Shown: one piece after another, positions 33,948-46,453 of the stretch | Layout: each line of letters begins with the position of its first letter | Position numbering within the stretch: position 1 is the stretch's first letter | Assembly: GCA_963556145.1 (NCBI GenBank) | Contig: OY744464.1 | Coordinates: 1,798,001 to 1,862,000, forward strand | DNA: 64,000 bases | Reading direction: 5' to 3' | DNA from: Hygrocybe punicea | Taxonomy: Eukaryota; Basidiomycota; Agaricomycetes; Agaricales; Hygrophoraceae | The notes under the pieces: generated by a model | What the model was told of the DNA's origin: nothing | Seen by the model: only the letters and a program-made list of their open reading frames with translations | The model's database searches: none | Translations under genes and position numbers: made by a program

Positions 33948-35253
33948 TTACACTGTATTTCGGACCAAGTGTAGGCTGCTCTTCATCCAACTTTGTGGTG
34001 TTAATTGTGCAACCTCGGCTGCCGAAATCCGATCCATTATCCCATACGAGACCATCATACGGATGACTTTTTCGAGCCCGTCAAATTCATCCATGTCCAT
34101 CCTGTCGGAAGGGATCTTTAGGAACTTCCCCGATAGAGGGGGTAACTTCGTCCTATCCCCAATGAATGTACCGTTCTCGTCGAAGTATTCTGATCTGTCC
34201 TCCCACTTCATCCACCACGTATCCGGCAGTTTACCCAATGTCAACACCATCTCTCTCAAGACCTCCTTTTTAATCCCGTTATACGAAGGGAACAAAAGAG
34301 ATCCTCCACTCAGAATCATGTGCATGAGGACAGCCAGTGCCCATACGTCCACAGCAGGGCTAACGTGATCGTGGAATATGATCTCTGGTGCGGCGTATAC
34401 GCAAGGCGTGTTAAGTTGATTTATCACAGGTTTGCCGTCCCACAGAAAAGCCTCTCCGAAGTCGCATAATTTGAGACGTACCGTCTCTGGGGAGTTTAGG
34501 CAGAGCTGGAGAAGTTCTAGCCGTTCGGGTGACGAAACGACATACTTTGGTTCGTGAGGGGTGGATGTAACCGGTTTTCCATCTCTGCGGAGAAGTGGTC
34601 GTTTGTATGGTTCTCCGAGGTACTTTTGTAAATCTTGATGAGACATCCGCTCAATCCCAGGTATGCGCAAGAGGATGTTTCCAGCGTGAAGGTCTGTAAA
34701 TAAGATATTAACAAAAATGCCTTAAGGATCACTCCATTTACCTCCATGGACAACCCCGCAGCTGTGCAGGTACGCGACTCCACATATTACTTGTGCGACT
34801 AGTTTCTTTGCTATTTCCATCGGGTACCGTTCCTCGTCGTAAATTTCATCAACATCAGCACCTATGCAGGGTCCAAGCACTTCGGTAACAATACATTGAT
34901 GCTTGCCATTTGGTCCTTCGACTTTGAAGTCATCTAAAAACTCTACTAGAAATTCCTGACCATTTGAGCCTCCATCGTTCAGCTGCCGTTGTTTGAGATG
35001 GCGAAGGATGGCAACCTCGGAAACCTCCTTAGAGACTTCGGCAGCAAGAACTTTGAGTGCGGCACATCTGCCTGAGGCGAGATCGTCAACAAGCCAGACG
35101 GTGCCTATGATACGCACCATAGCCAAGCTTATTGACAATGCGATAACGGTTCTGCAGAACGTCGTCGATGTGAATTGGATGAAAACCCCCTTTACGATAA
35201 TATGCGATTGGTTCTACACCGGGATATTGAGTTAAGCGTTGCGGGGGGCTCAT
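33948..35253 (-). pseudogene. SRPK-like protein kinase, frameshifted in the glycine-rich loop
   Basis: The gene reads from MSPPQRLTQYPGVEPIAYY at 35253 (the VEP..YxxGGF.P..IGD..RY opening typical of SR-protein-kinase-like enzymes) through NRYRIVNKLGYGAY. It then needs a frame change at about 35105-35120 to continue as TVWLVDDLASGRCAALKVL (VAIK lysine). After that the kinase core is normal: CGVVHGDLHAGNILLR (HGDLHxxN catalytic loop, spliced over the intron 34741-34694), LKLCDFGEAFLW (DFG), CVYAAPEIIF (APE), AVDVWALAVLMHMIL. The frame ends at 33948. Four extra bases in the Gly loop are present in both assembly copies, so this is either a real frameshift or an error shared by both contigs. No short GT-AG intron explains it. 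Confidence 0.7.
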
Positions 35254-35329
35254 GCCAGTGCCAGTGTTCGCGTCACGCGTCACGCAGGCTGGCAAGGGTA
35301 ATCGTTCAGCGCTCAGCCTTTCACCACGT

Positions 35330-36857
35330 TATTGACACAAGCTGGATTAATATTGCATGCTGCCATTTACGATGCCGACAACATGGAGACAATCGCCACT
35401 GGGGTTTCAGTTGAGCGTTACTGATGTACAACCACCCCTTGGCAAGCCGAATTGAACTAGCGCCATGCCGAAGCTAATTGGACTGCTCGAGAACCTCGAC
35501 TGCAATGTCCGAGCTGCCGGCAAGAGGATAATATTGAAGCTCGCAGAACACTGAGTGCTGAGCATTCAACCTTTTATCGTTTACCGATAGCTATACTTAT
35601 GCACTTGTCAAGCCGGACTGTGTGCTGCCATGTATGCCATTGTGCAGCTCCTTCGGCAGCTAAAGGTGCCAAACGGTGGAGAGATATAATTGCAGCATTC
35701 GCCATGCAAAGTCATTTACCAGTTTTACCCCAGCTGAGCATCACTGATATATATTTCAAGCTGAACTAGACGCTACAATTGGTATTAGCGACATGCCGAA
35801 GCTCTCCAGCACCCGGACTGCAATGTCCGAGATCCCGGCTTGAAGAGGACAATAGTGAACCTGGCTGAACACCGTGAGCCTTCAGAAGCTTCAGCGATTC
35901 AGCCTTTCATCACATAGCCGTAGGCACACTTATGCACATGTCAAGCGGGGCTGTATGGTGCCATTCGCAATGCCTTTACATGCTCCTTCGGCTGCTAAAA
36001 GTGCCGAATGGTGAAGTTCGAGATGCTAGCATCGATGTCATTGGAGCACTTGTAAGGCTAAGTCAGCTTCTCAGTTCTTATTAAGCGTTACTGATGTTCA
36101 CTTCAAGCGAATCCGCGAACTACCATCGGTAATGCTATCCCGAAGCTCATTCAATTGTTCGAGCACCCCGATTGCAATGCCCGAGATTCCAGCAAGAGAT
36201 TAATAATGCACATTTCTGCAAACCGTGAGTTTCCAGCCCTTCATCACCTGGCTGCAGCCCCACTTCTTTACATGTTAAGCTGGACTGTATATTGCCGACC
36301 GCATTACCTTCACTTGGCTCCTTCGGCTGCTAAATGTGCAGAACGATAAGGTTCGAGAAGCAAGTATAAATGTAATTGAAGCACTCCCAATGCAAAGTCC
36401 ACTCCCACTTTTGCCTCAGTTGCCTGCGGCAGCACCGGCACCAACAGCTGTGGTAGAACAAGTTATGACTGCACCAGCAGCTGTGGTAGCGCAACGGCAG
36501 CACCTGGGACAGCGCAGCAGTATAACCGTGGTGGCAGTACCGGAAACAGCACGACAGCAGTACTCCTTACGCCTCCCCGCGTATCGTTCATCCTACCTTC
36601 AACGTCACCACCCATACGCTGGGCGTCGACCCCAACGATATGTCGACTTGATGGTGTGTATGTATTACATTCCAACGACTACATTGATATTGAATGTTCC
36701 TTTAAGCGCACTGTTGATGACCGCGGCGAGAACATGCCTGCGGTCGAGCACAGCCATCAGCAACAGCGACGGTCACCCTGGCACCAGCGGTAGCGCAACG
36801 GCGGCACCACAATGGCAGTCCCAGCATCATGGCTGTCTAGCAACGGCACGTCAGTAG
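35330..36857 (+). pseudogene. ARM/HEAT-like repeat gene, three diverged genomic repeats
   Basis: The coding phrase MPKLIGLLENLDCNVRAAGK (about 35464) recurs in altered form at 35792 (HPDCNVRD, LKRTIVNLAEH) and at about 36140 (IPKLIQLFEHPDCNARDSSK). Each is followed about 150-170 bp later by a second half such as LLRLLNVQNDKVREASINVI (about 36318-36377). The units are spaced about 331 and 348 bp and resemble ARM/HEAT helices, each split by intron-like sequence. Stops and frame changes occur in the first two units. The last unit runs into an Ala/Pro/Gln-rich frame ending at 36857. It could be a many-exon gene or a decayed one; I favour decayed. It has a second copy at 44926-46453. Confidence 0.45.
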
Positions 36858-38390
36858 CGGCGGCGGCGGCATCAACCTCAGCAAGAGGTGGTAGTGACAT
36901 GTGGCGATGACGTTGACAACGGGACACCCAGCTCGTAGCCGCATTCTTCAGTGTGAAGTACTTGATGCCCAAGAAGATTCCGTCCAGCGCTGCGACGCCC
37001 AAAACGATCCCGCCAAAAGTATTGACAGTGTACGAATCAGTCGTCCAAGACGAGTCCGCAAAAATAAGACGAGACAGCAGGAACGAGAACGCGCCGGAGT
37101 CGCGGCACCGTTGAGCAAACACGCAGCGAAGGTGACAGGATGAGAATCAATTCTTGCCGTCGTCTGCAGATGAGCGGTTGCTGCTGCGGAAGTAGTAACA
37201 ATATCCTGCTGCCCAACCACCGCCCTATCGTTCCTAACTTCGAATTTCTCAGGGAGGTGGCCACCAGTATTCGCCTGTGCCAACATCATCTCCCTAAACT
37301 TTCCTCCTTGATTCGAATTCTCCAAATCATATCGGTATCCTTGTTCCACAAGACTGCCATTCTTGACATAAACAGGTTCGCCAGCGTTTGATTGCTTCAA
37401 GGACGAGCACGCGCGGCGTTGCATCCAGCGCAGACGTCGCTTCACATAGACCAAAAAAAAACTTGCTCACCTAGAACGAGTACAGTAGGATTGCGCAACT
37501 TTGCGCGAACAGTTCTGCATCCTAGTCCCGCCATTACGCAGCCGAATGAGGTAACCCTCCGGAAGGTCCCTAACAAAATCATGCGTGAGTGCCCGCCTCC
37601 ACCACCTCTTCACGTGTCACATCCTTTCGCAGCCTCCTCCCACTCCCGGGCGACTCCGCCAACTCCATCGCCACATTTTCATGTCAAAGCACACCACCAC
37701 ACTCCTGAGACACATACGCAACATGCGCGCGCATCCAAGTATCATCCAAATACGGCATATCTTGGTTATCTAGCTGTATCTTTCCACCACCACCACCACC
37801 ACCACCACCAGCTTGCGTGTTTTGCTGAGAACAGCAGCCGTGGAAGTGGAACACGAACCTTCCACGAGTGGCAACGACGAGGCCATGGCGAACTTGTCCT
37901 TTCCCAGCACGATGATCTGGGGTATACACATCTGCAGACGGCGGGAGGGTGAATAGCAGAGTCACATAACATATGCTTACAGTCTCGGGTTATTTGGAGA
38001 GGCAACCTTTCTGCAGGTTATACCAAAAAGGCAATAATGTTTGTTCGGATCCGAGCAAACAGGATCAATTCAAGTCGGTGTAGGTTTATCGATACCGAAA
38101 CAGCTGTGACTAATTATAATCTGTCCGCAGGCCGATCCCTGCAAGGACACCACGCTAAACTTAGACAGGTCATTGCTGCAAGTCGGCCATTTACCTACAG
38201 TAGAACCTTCACCAATCCCGCCACCCAAAATTCCGCGCAACTTAAGGCAAACGAGATGAAAGCAGTACCCCAGACTTGCAGTGAACTGCATTCCATCGGG
38301 GCAATCATGATCCCTCCTTCTGCGTTTCGTTGTCGCAAGGAAGCGAAACGCCAACTTTGCGTTTCGCTTCCTTGCCAGGCACGCCACTAA
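36757..38390 (-). pseudogene. ABC transporter (STE6/MDR-type) pseudogene, NBD1 region
   Basis: In order on the minus strand: a membrane-like stretch near 38300-38200 (VWGTAFISFALSCAEFWVAG), KDKFAMASSLPLVEG near 37900, KIQLDNQDMPYLDDTWMRAH and VAYVSQECGGVL (Q-loop region), HENVAMELAESPGSGRR, TREEVVEAG, a RDLPEGY-like phrase, LRNPTVLVLG (Walker B start), ATSALDATPRVLVLEAIKRW, YVKNGSLVEQGYRYDLE, LAQANTGGHLPEKFE, then the next transmembrane part LGIKYFTLKNAATSWVSR. These are typical pieces of a fungal full-size ABC exporter. Frames change repeatedly and stops intervene. The Walker A segment is not found; a poly-Gly run (from CCA repeats at 37784-37811) sits before KIQLD. The copy is non-functional. 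It overlaps the ARM-like gene's last exon antisense. Confidence 0.65.
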
Positions 38391-38457
38391 GGGCGACTCA
38401 GCTGATGGGTTAAAATCCGGACTCGGCCTTGGTCAAGGGGAATCTTACTTTGGAGCA

Positions 38458-39780
38458 ATGCCTGAGACCGTCCTGCCTGAAGGTGCTGGGTATGGCGTCG
38501 GTGAGCTCAAAGCCTCAAACTTTCTCGGTGCACACTCATATGTACTGACCCCGATGGCTAGTTATTGGTGCGAAGGGGCAGCTTTCATCATTCCACCAAT
38601 ACTTATCCTTATGTCATAGGAACAAGTTTATTCTTCAGCGCGTTCATGCTGGCGCTGACATTCATCCAAGCGAGATTCACCGGCTTCTCGCCAAACAACT
38701 CCGAGGAGTTCAGCTCCGCCTCCCGCAATATCAAGCCGGGCTTAATCGCCTCGGGCATTGTGTCTGCTTGGACTTGGGCTGCAACGTTGGTGAGTTCAAC
38801 AGGATCATTCCCGAAGGCGATATTGAGGTCGTGTGATAGCTTCAGTCGAGTGCAGTTGCGTACAAATTTGGCATTTCGGGACCGTGGTGGTATGGTGCTG
38901 GCGCAACGATTCAGATCCTCTTGTTTGCTCAGGTCTTTACTTTCCTACTTTTGACGAGAACATCCATGATGATTTTATGTCCCGTAGCTGGCCGCTAAGC
39001 TCAAGTTGAATGCACCTTACGCACGAACCTGGCTGGAAATCATTGGCGTCAGATGGGGCACTTTTGCTCATCTTTTGTTCTTGTTCTTCGGGTAAGATAT
39101 CATTTAAAGGATTGTTTTACGATTGCTGGATTAAGTTCCTCAGTCTTGCTACCAATATTATTGTGTCCTCTATGCTTATTCTGGGTGGTTCTGCTACCAT
39201 CACGGATCTCACAGGAATGAGCACTATCGCTGTGAGTTCCTGCTGTTTTTTTTCCCCTTCGAATGGTGAATGGTCATGCTGCCAAGGCTTGTTTCTTTAT
39301 CCCTCTTGGTTTATCGATTTACGTCGTCGTCGGCGGTTTGCGATCCACGTTTCTGTGCGACTAGTAGGTTTTATTATCTTCACGGGCCATGGATCTCCTT
39401 TTGACTTGCATACTACAGCACACACACCACGGCTCTGTTTGCCATCATTTTGGCCTTTGTGTTCAACGTCTACGCGACCTCCAACCAAATTGGGTCTCCC
39501 GCTAAGATGCATGCTCTCTTGCAGAGTGTTGCTGCCAAGGCACCTGTGCCTGGAAATGCCGAGGGCTCGTATATGACTGTAGGTTTGGAACTGGGTCCAT
39601 ACGAAGTCATGCTCACAACTTACCTTTCATAGATGAGATCCAAAAATGGACTTATTTTCGGTTGAAAGGGATCGTAGTCAATACGTGATGACTTTTTCTG
39701 AATCATGAATTATACAGGTGTTATCAACATCATTGGTAACTTTGCTACCGTGTTCCAGGACCAAGCATACTGGCAACGAG
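38458..39780 (+). CDS. DUR3-type urea transporter, 5' part only (left copy, cut by gap)
   Basis: Same as the complete gene at 48054-50958 with all coordinates lower by 9,596 (9,595 after the one-base difference near 39663). Exons 1-9 and the start of exon 10 are present, ending at the gap with [15 protein letters not shown]. Probably the same locus as the right-hand copy, not a second gene. Confidence 0.85.
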
Positions 39781-39880
39781 NNNNNNNNNNNNNNNNNNNN
39801 NNNNNNNNNNNNNNNNNNNNNNNNNNNNNNNNNNNNNNNNNNNNNNNNNNNNNNNNNNNNNNNNNNNNNNNNNNNNNNNN
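39781..39880. other. Assembly gap, 100 N
   Basis: Exactly 100 N, the usual placeholder length for a gap of unknown size. The flanks are copies of one another's neighbourhoods. Confidence 0.98.
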
Positions 39881-41090
39881 TGGCACACTCCGACGGGAGG
39901 ACTTGAGGAGTTGTACTAGATTGTGATTATTAGGGCCGCCGTCAATCTCACCAGATTCAAGGCTTGAACCACTTGAATAAGTGTCATACGAAGCCTCATT
40001 CTCGTAATTGATATTTAACGCGACCACAGGTTTGGGGTTTCTGGCAGGTAATGCTGGCGGAGAAGGGAGGGACTCTAAAGAGTCCGAATCCGAGTCAACT
40101 TCACTATGAATACTAGGGTGAAAAGTTGATTGGGAGTAGATTGCGCGTGAGTTTCGAGATATGGGTGATGTGGAGCGCTTCGTGGGCCGAGGAGGAATTA
40201 TAGGCGCATTTTGAGTTACAAATTTTTCATCCGACTGTAAATTAGGGAATAATCCACTGACGTTTGGTCTTGATGTGTAAGACCTCGAGGAAGACTCAAT
40301 AGACGAATTTCTGATAGTGGGTGTGTGATTAGCATGCAGTTCTCGGAATGGGCCAGTGAGTTACACTGGCAAATAAATAAGAGAAAAGTCCCTGAACGCG
40401 TCCAAGACCAGTTAAACAGTCCTCCAAGCAAACCATCAGTCATGGAGTTGTTGCAAGATCAACATCCACCAACTGGCAATGAATGAGTTTAGGTTATCGT
40501 CATCGCTTGGTCTGAAGATATCACATACCCATAGATCCAGATAGCTTTGACGCAAATAGTAAGACACGAAACGACAAATCATACTAGCGATGAAACAAGG
40601 GAACGATTGACACTTACGAGAACTTATTCCGCAAGGACGTGACACTTTCAGAGGCTGTGGTAGAGGAGGCATCGCCCTCGTCGACGGAACGGGCAAACAC
40701 CAAGTTTGGACCTCTGGAAAAAGAGGAAGAAATAGAACTGTTGGAAGTCGCAGCCAATGTATTAGGAACCGGGACGGGGCGTAGAAGTGGAGATGGAGAC
40801 GGAGATCCCGCTTTCGAAACGCGAGGAGGCGGTGGGGGCGGGGGCCTTTTACTGCCTAATTTCAAGTCCGAAGAGGAAGAGGAAGAACGTAAATGTTGTG
40901 TATCAGCGGGTTGACCGTCAGAACTGGAGACGGCACGAGGGCGAGGGTTGATTGAATCTGCCGCCAGGAACCTTTGCCTGCTCGACTGGCTCATATTGGT
41001 GTCAAGAGCCAGTTGTTCGAACTTGGAACGAAGACTCTTCACTGGGGGCGGTGGGACGGAATCAACGAGCGTTCCATGAACGGAGGCCAT
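39881..41090 (-). CDS. WD40/5-phosphatase, N-terminal part only (right copy, cut by gap)
   Basis: Identical to the 5' part of the gene at 27516-31494: exon 1 at 41090-40618 and exon 2 from 40310 down to the gap edge at 39881. The truncation point is the start of the right contig, so this is an assembly remnant. Confidence 0.85.
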
Positions 41091-41491
41091 TGTAACAGCT
41101 CAGAACGGTCGATGAGGTGCAAGACCAAGACGCGAAGGCTGCTCGACGGCTATCGCCTTCGAGTACCTGTACTGGCCGCTCGGAATTCCACAGCCAGAGG
41201 CGCCAACTTGAAACTGTCAGAACGGATGATATTTGTCTAGACCAGACCACGTGCGTGCCATTTCGCGCTTAAGGGTTATGGAAGCATGATGGCTGTCGCC
41301 TTGGATTTTACTTGTAATAAAATAAGCTCGCGATAAACTGGGACTAAGCTCAACGTAACGTCGCGAGTATTCAGCGCTATTCAGCGCTATATTCAGGTCT
41401 AACGTTGGAAATGCTTGTTGCTTGTTCCACATAAAGCACACGTGATCAGAACGCGTCAAAAATATTCCATTTGCCATTTGCAGCGAACACC

Positions 41492-43146
41492 ATGCGTCTA
41501 CTAGCTATAGGTCCGTCTCCCTCGCCTCTTTCTGCTCACCCAGAATTTCCGCTGGACAGCAGCACAAAACAAACCGTATCGAGTCCATCAACATGTCGTG
41601 CGGTAGGTACTTTGGTCGACACGAAACAGTCAAGTTGCACGGGGTCAGAAAGAATCCCGCGGGTATCTTTGGATGTGGACGCTATTACAGATTCAATGGC
41701 TGCGCGGTTGGCGACGTGTATGCTTGGACATGTATTATTTTTGAAAAACCAAGTGCCATTGTGAGTTATTTCATGTCTCCCTGTGGTCCGAGTGACTGGG
41801 ATGTTTGTGGTATTACTTGATTGCAAGTTTTGGCGACTATAATCTGTGGACATCCTCACACGAGACAGCAACAGCTTACGTAGCCCGAATCTGTCCTGTG
41901 CGTTATCCTGGAATCTTATAAAACCTTGACATTACAGCCCAGTGATGCAACTTGCGCGGATACGTGGCGGCATGGTACGTCCTCCTCCATTTCTCGATTT
42001 CAACTCTGACTTGTTCATCTCATTGCAAAGTCGAACCCCAGCGCCGCTAAGAAACGCAACGAGCTTCTCGGCTCGTTTGATACGCTTTCATCACATTTAA
42101 CTACCACGTTCACTGCCCTCTCCACCGCCCTTGCACGTTCCACTCCTTCCTCGAGAGTTCTTGATGGTACCAGTGCGTATGTAAGTGAAGGAGGAGAGGA
42201 GAAACATTCTCAATCGAAAGACCCACTGCACGCGAGAAATAAAGCACGCGCATACATTGCTATTTTGGTCGGTCCCAGCGTAGGATCCGCCAAGTCAAAG
42301 GTAGTTTTTGCCGTTGATGGGCTAGAGGTTAAACTTTGGGGGCAGCGAGACGATCGGGAGCCGGAGAGAGAAGCTGAATCTGATGAAGATAGCCAGGATG
42401 AAGATAGTGACAGTGTCGAAGACTGCACCGAGCATGAATGCGAGCTGAATCCTGCGGACGTTGAAAATGACGATGAAGACGCAGGGAACACCAGCGAAAA
42501 TTCCAGTTCTTCCTCGTCACTTTCCCATCCCACTTCACCACACTCAACGCGTGCCCCGTCACCAATATCAAGTGCGCCATCCAGGGGTAGGCATGATCGA
42601 ACAACGATACCCCCAATCCAGACCCCATCTTATGCGGATGACCTGCAAGCCTTTCGCGTCGCCGAGCGTCTCCTCTCGCGCACACTCGCAACGGCTGACG
42701 GCGAGGGACATGGCATAGCCGCAGAGATGGGTGCGTAGATTTTTTTCGTTCGTTGCGCAATACATCTATCGACGTCATACGAACATGCTTCTATTTTTTT
42801 CTTCTGAATTGATACATCAGCTCTGACCCAGACGCACATCCTCCTGCGTGCCCCTCGTCGATTCGTCCACCCGGCTTGGACACCGCGGCAGAATATGTGC
42901 ACCTCGCTTGATGGAATTCTCCGCGAATTTCTTGATGTGTCCGGGATGCCCGGAGAAGAGGTCATCGGAGCAGACAAGAAAACGAACAAGAAGAAGCGAA
43001 CTGGCCAGGGTGTAGAGGGTGTTTGGGTGAGGTGTAGAGAGGAGAGTGGTCATACATCTATCAGTGGTGATGTTGGAGAACTGGAAGATGATGAAATGAT
43101 CTGGTGGAGTTGGGATGGGAAGTTTGTGGGTTTTGCAGATTGGTGA
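41492..43146 (+). CDS. p31comet-like protein, right assembly copy
   Basis: Exons 41492-41760, 41938-41974, 42031-42730 and 42821-43146. The predicted protein is identical to that of 31896-33550. Confidence 0.5.
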
Positions 43147-43543
43147 ATGGCAGGTGTTTTTGCCCCTCTCTCAGGTTTTTTAAGTTACAGTCTTCTGGCG
43201 GTCTTCTCAAGACTATTGTGGATTGTAGGAAAATTCAATCTGCTATCTCACATTGCTATAGGAATGATGTACTCAGTCCAAGATGCACCATGCAACAAAT
43301 TGGCTCAATTCTAGTTTGGTGGTTTTCCTGCAATAGGTTTAACCACCATAGCCCCATATGATAGAACAGAGGTATCGGGAACAGCAGCTCTGAATTATGG
43401 GCATGCATCCATACCTTGAGCCATCATAGATATCAAGGGCTCCCTGGCCATCCCAACTGAGTCAATGGCTGCCTGTGATAATCTTTCCGAAGTCTGTGCT
43501 GCTACATTGTCTGTCCCAAATGTCAAGCTTGAAACAATAGTAG

Positions 43544-44849
43544 TTACACTGTATTTCGGACCAAGTGTAGGCTGCTCTTCATCCAACTTTGTGGTGTTAA
43601 TTGTGCAACCTCGGCTGCCGAAATCCGATCCATTATCCCATACGAGACCATCATACGGATGACTTTTTCGAGCCCGTCAAATTCATCCATGTCCATCCTG
43701 TCGGAAGGGATCTTTAGGAACTTCCCCGATAGAGGGGGTAACTTCGTCCTATCCCCAATGAATGTACCGTTCTCGTCGAAGTATTCTGATCTGTCCTCCC
43801 ACTTCATCCACCACGTATCCGGCAGTTTACCCAATGTCAACACCATCTCTCTCAAGACCTCCTTTTTAATCCCGTTATACGAAGGGAACAAAAGAGATCC
43901 TCCACTCAGAATCATGTGCATGAGGACAGCCAGTGCCCATACGTCCACAGCAGGGCTAACGTGATCGTGGAATATGATCTCTGGTGCGGCGTATACGCAA
44001 GGCGTGTTAAGTTGATTTATCACAGGTTTGCCGTCCCACAGAAAAGCCTCTCCGAAGTCGCATAATTTGAGACGTACCGTCTCTGGGGAGTTTAGGCAGA
44101 GCTGGAGAAGTTCTAGCCGTTCGGGTGACGAAACGACATACTTTGGTTCGTGAGGGGTGGATGTAACCGGTTTTCCATCTCTGCGGAGAAGTGGTCGTTT
44201 GTATGGTTCTCCGAGGTACTTTTGTAAATCTTGATGAGACATCCGCTCAATCCCAGGTATGCGCAAGAGGATGTTTCCAGCGTGAAGGTCTGTAAATAAG
44301 ATATTAACAAAAATGCCTTAAGGATCACTCCATTTACCTCCATGGACAACCCCGCAGCTGTGCAGGTACGCGACTCCACATATTACTTGTGCGACTAGTT
44401 TCTTTGCTATTTCCATCGGGTACCGTTCCTCGTCGTAAATTTCATCAACATCAGCACCTATGCAGGGTCCAAGCACTTCGGTAACAATACATTGATGCTT
44501 GCCATTTGGTCCTTCGACTTTGAAGTCATCTAAAAACTCTACTAGAAATTCCTGACCATTTGAGCCTCCATCGTTCAGCTGCCGTTGTTTGAGATGGCGA
44601 AGGATGGCAACCTCGGAAACCTCCTTAGAGACTTCGGCAGCAAGAACTTTGAGTGCGGCACATCTGCCTGAGGCGAGATCGTCAACAAGCCAGACGGTGC
44701 CTATGATACGCACCATAGCCAAGCTTATTGACAATGCGATAACGGTTCTGCAGAACGTCGTCGATGTGAATTGGATGAAAACCCCCTTTACGATAATATG
44801 CGATTGGTTCTACACCGGGATATTGAGTTAAGCGTTGCGGGGGGCTCAT
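43544..44849 (-). pseudogene. SRPK-like kinase, right assembly copy
   Basis: Identical to 33948-35253, including the frameshift in the glycine-rich loop (now at about 44701-44716). Confidence 0.7.
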
Positions 44850-44925
44850 GCCAGTGCCAGTGTTCGCGTCACGCGTCACGCAGGCTGGCAAGGGTAATCG
44901 TTCAGCGCTCAGCCTTTCACCACGT

Positions 44926-46453
44926 TATTGACACAAGCTGGATTAATATTGCATGCTGCCATTTACGATGCCGACAACATGGAGACAATCGCCACTGGGG
45001 TTTCAGTTGAGCGTTACTGATGTACAACCACCCCTTGGCAAGCCGAATTGAACTAGCGCCATGCCGAAGCTAATTGGACTGCTCGAGAACCTCGACTGCA
45101 ATGTCCGAGCTGCCGGCAAGAGGATAATATTGAAGCTCGCAGAACACTGAGTGCTGAGCATTCAACCTTTTATCGTTTACCGATAGCTATACTTATGCAC
45201 TTGTCAAGCCGGACTGTGTGCTGCCATGTATGCCATTGTGCAGCTCCTTCGGCAGCTAAAGGTGCCAAACGGTGGAGAGATATAATTGCAGCATTCGCCA
45301 TGCAAAGTCATTTACCAGTTTTACCCCAGCTGAGCATCACTGATATATATTTCAAGCTGAACTAGACGCTACAATTGGTATTAGCGACATGCCGAAGCTC
45401 TCCAGCACCCGGACTGCAATGTCCGAGATCCCGGCTTGAAGAGGACAATAGTGAACCTGGCTGAACACCGTGAGCCTTCAGAAGCTTCAGCGATTCAGCC
45501 TTTCATCACATAGCCGTAGGCACACTTATGCACATGTCAAGCGGGGCTGTATGGTGCCATTCGCAATGCCTTTACATGCTCCTTCGGCTGCTAAAAGTGC
45601 CGAATGGTGAAGTTCGAGATGCTAGCATCGATGTCATTGGAGCACTTGTAAGGCTAAGTCAGCTTCTCAGTTCTTATTAAGCGTTACTGATGTTCACTTC
45701 AAGCGAATCCGCGAACTACCATCGGTAATGCTATCCCGAAGCTCATTCAATTGTTCGAGCACCCCGATTGCAATGCCCGAGATTCCAGCAAGAGATTAAT
45801 AATGCACATTTCTGCAAACCGTGAGTTTCCAGCCCTTCATCACCTGGCTGCAGCCCCACTTCTTTACATGTTAAGCTGGACTGTATATTGCCGACCGCAT
45901 TACCTTCACTTGGCTCCTTCGGCTGCTAAATGTGCAGAACGATAAGGTTCGAGAAGCAAGTATAAATGTAATTGAAGCACTCCCAATGCAAAGTCCACTC
46001 CCACTTTTGCCTCAGTTGCCTGCGGCAGCACCGGCACCAACAGCTGTGGTAGAACAAGTTATGACTGCACCAGCAGCTGTGGTAGCGCAACGGCAGCACC
46101 TGGGACAGCGCAGCAGTATAACCGTGGTGGCAGTACCGGAAACAGCACGACAGCAGTACTCCTTACGCCTCCCCGCGTATCGTTCATCCTACCTTCAACG
46201 TCACCACCCATACGCTGGGCGTCGACCCCAACGATATGTCGACTTGATGGTGTGTATGTATTACATTCCAACGACTACATTGATATTGAATGTTCCTTTA
46301 AGCGCACTGTTGATGACCGCGGCGAGAACATGCCTGCGGTCGAGCACAGCCATCAGCAACAGCGACGGTCACCCTGGCACCAGCGGTAGCGCAACGGCGG
46401 CACCACAATGGCAGTCCCAGCATCATGGCTGTCTAGCAACGGCACGTCAGTAG
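44926..46453 (+). pseudogene. ARM/HEAT-like repeat gene, right assembly copy
   Basis: Identical to 35330-36857. Confidence 0.45.

Larger units (their letters stand above)
30285..39780. repeat. Copy 1 of a ~9.5-kb near-identical duplication flanking the gap
   Basis: Matches 39881-49375 with a constant offset of 9,596 nt and no difference noticed except one extra T near 39663, inside a DUR3 intron. It ends at the first N of the gap. Most simply it is the unmerged 3' overlap of the left contig. Confidence 0.9.
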
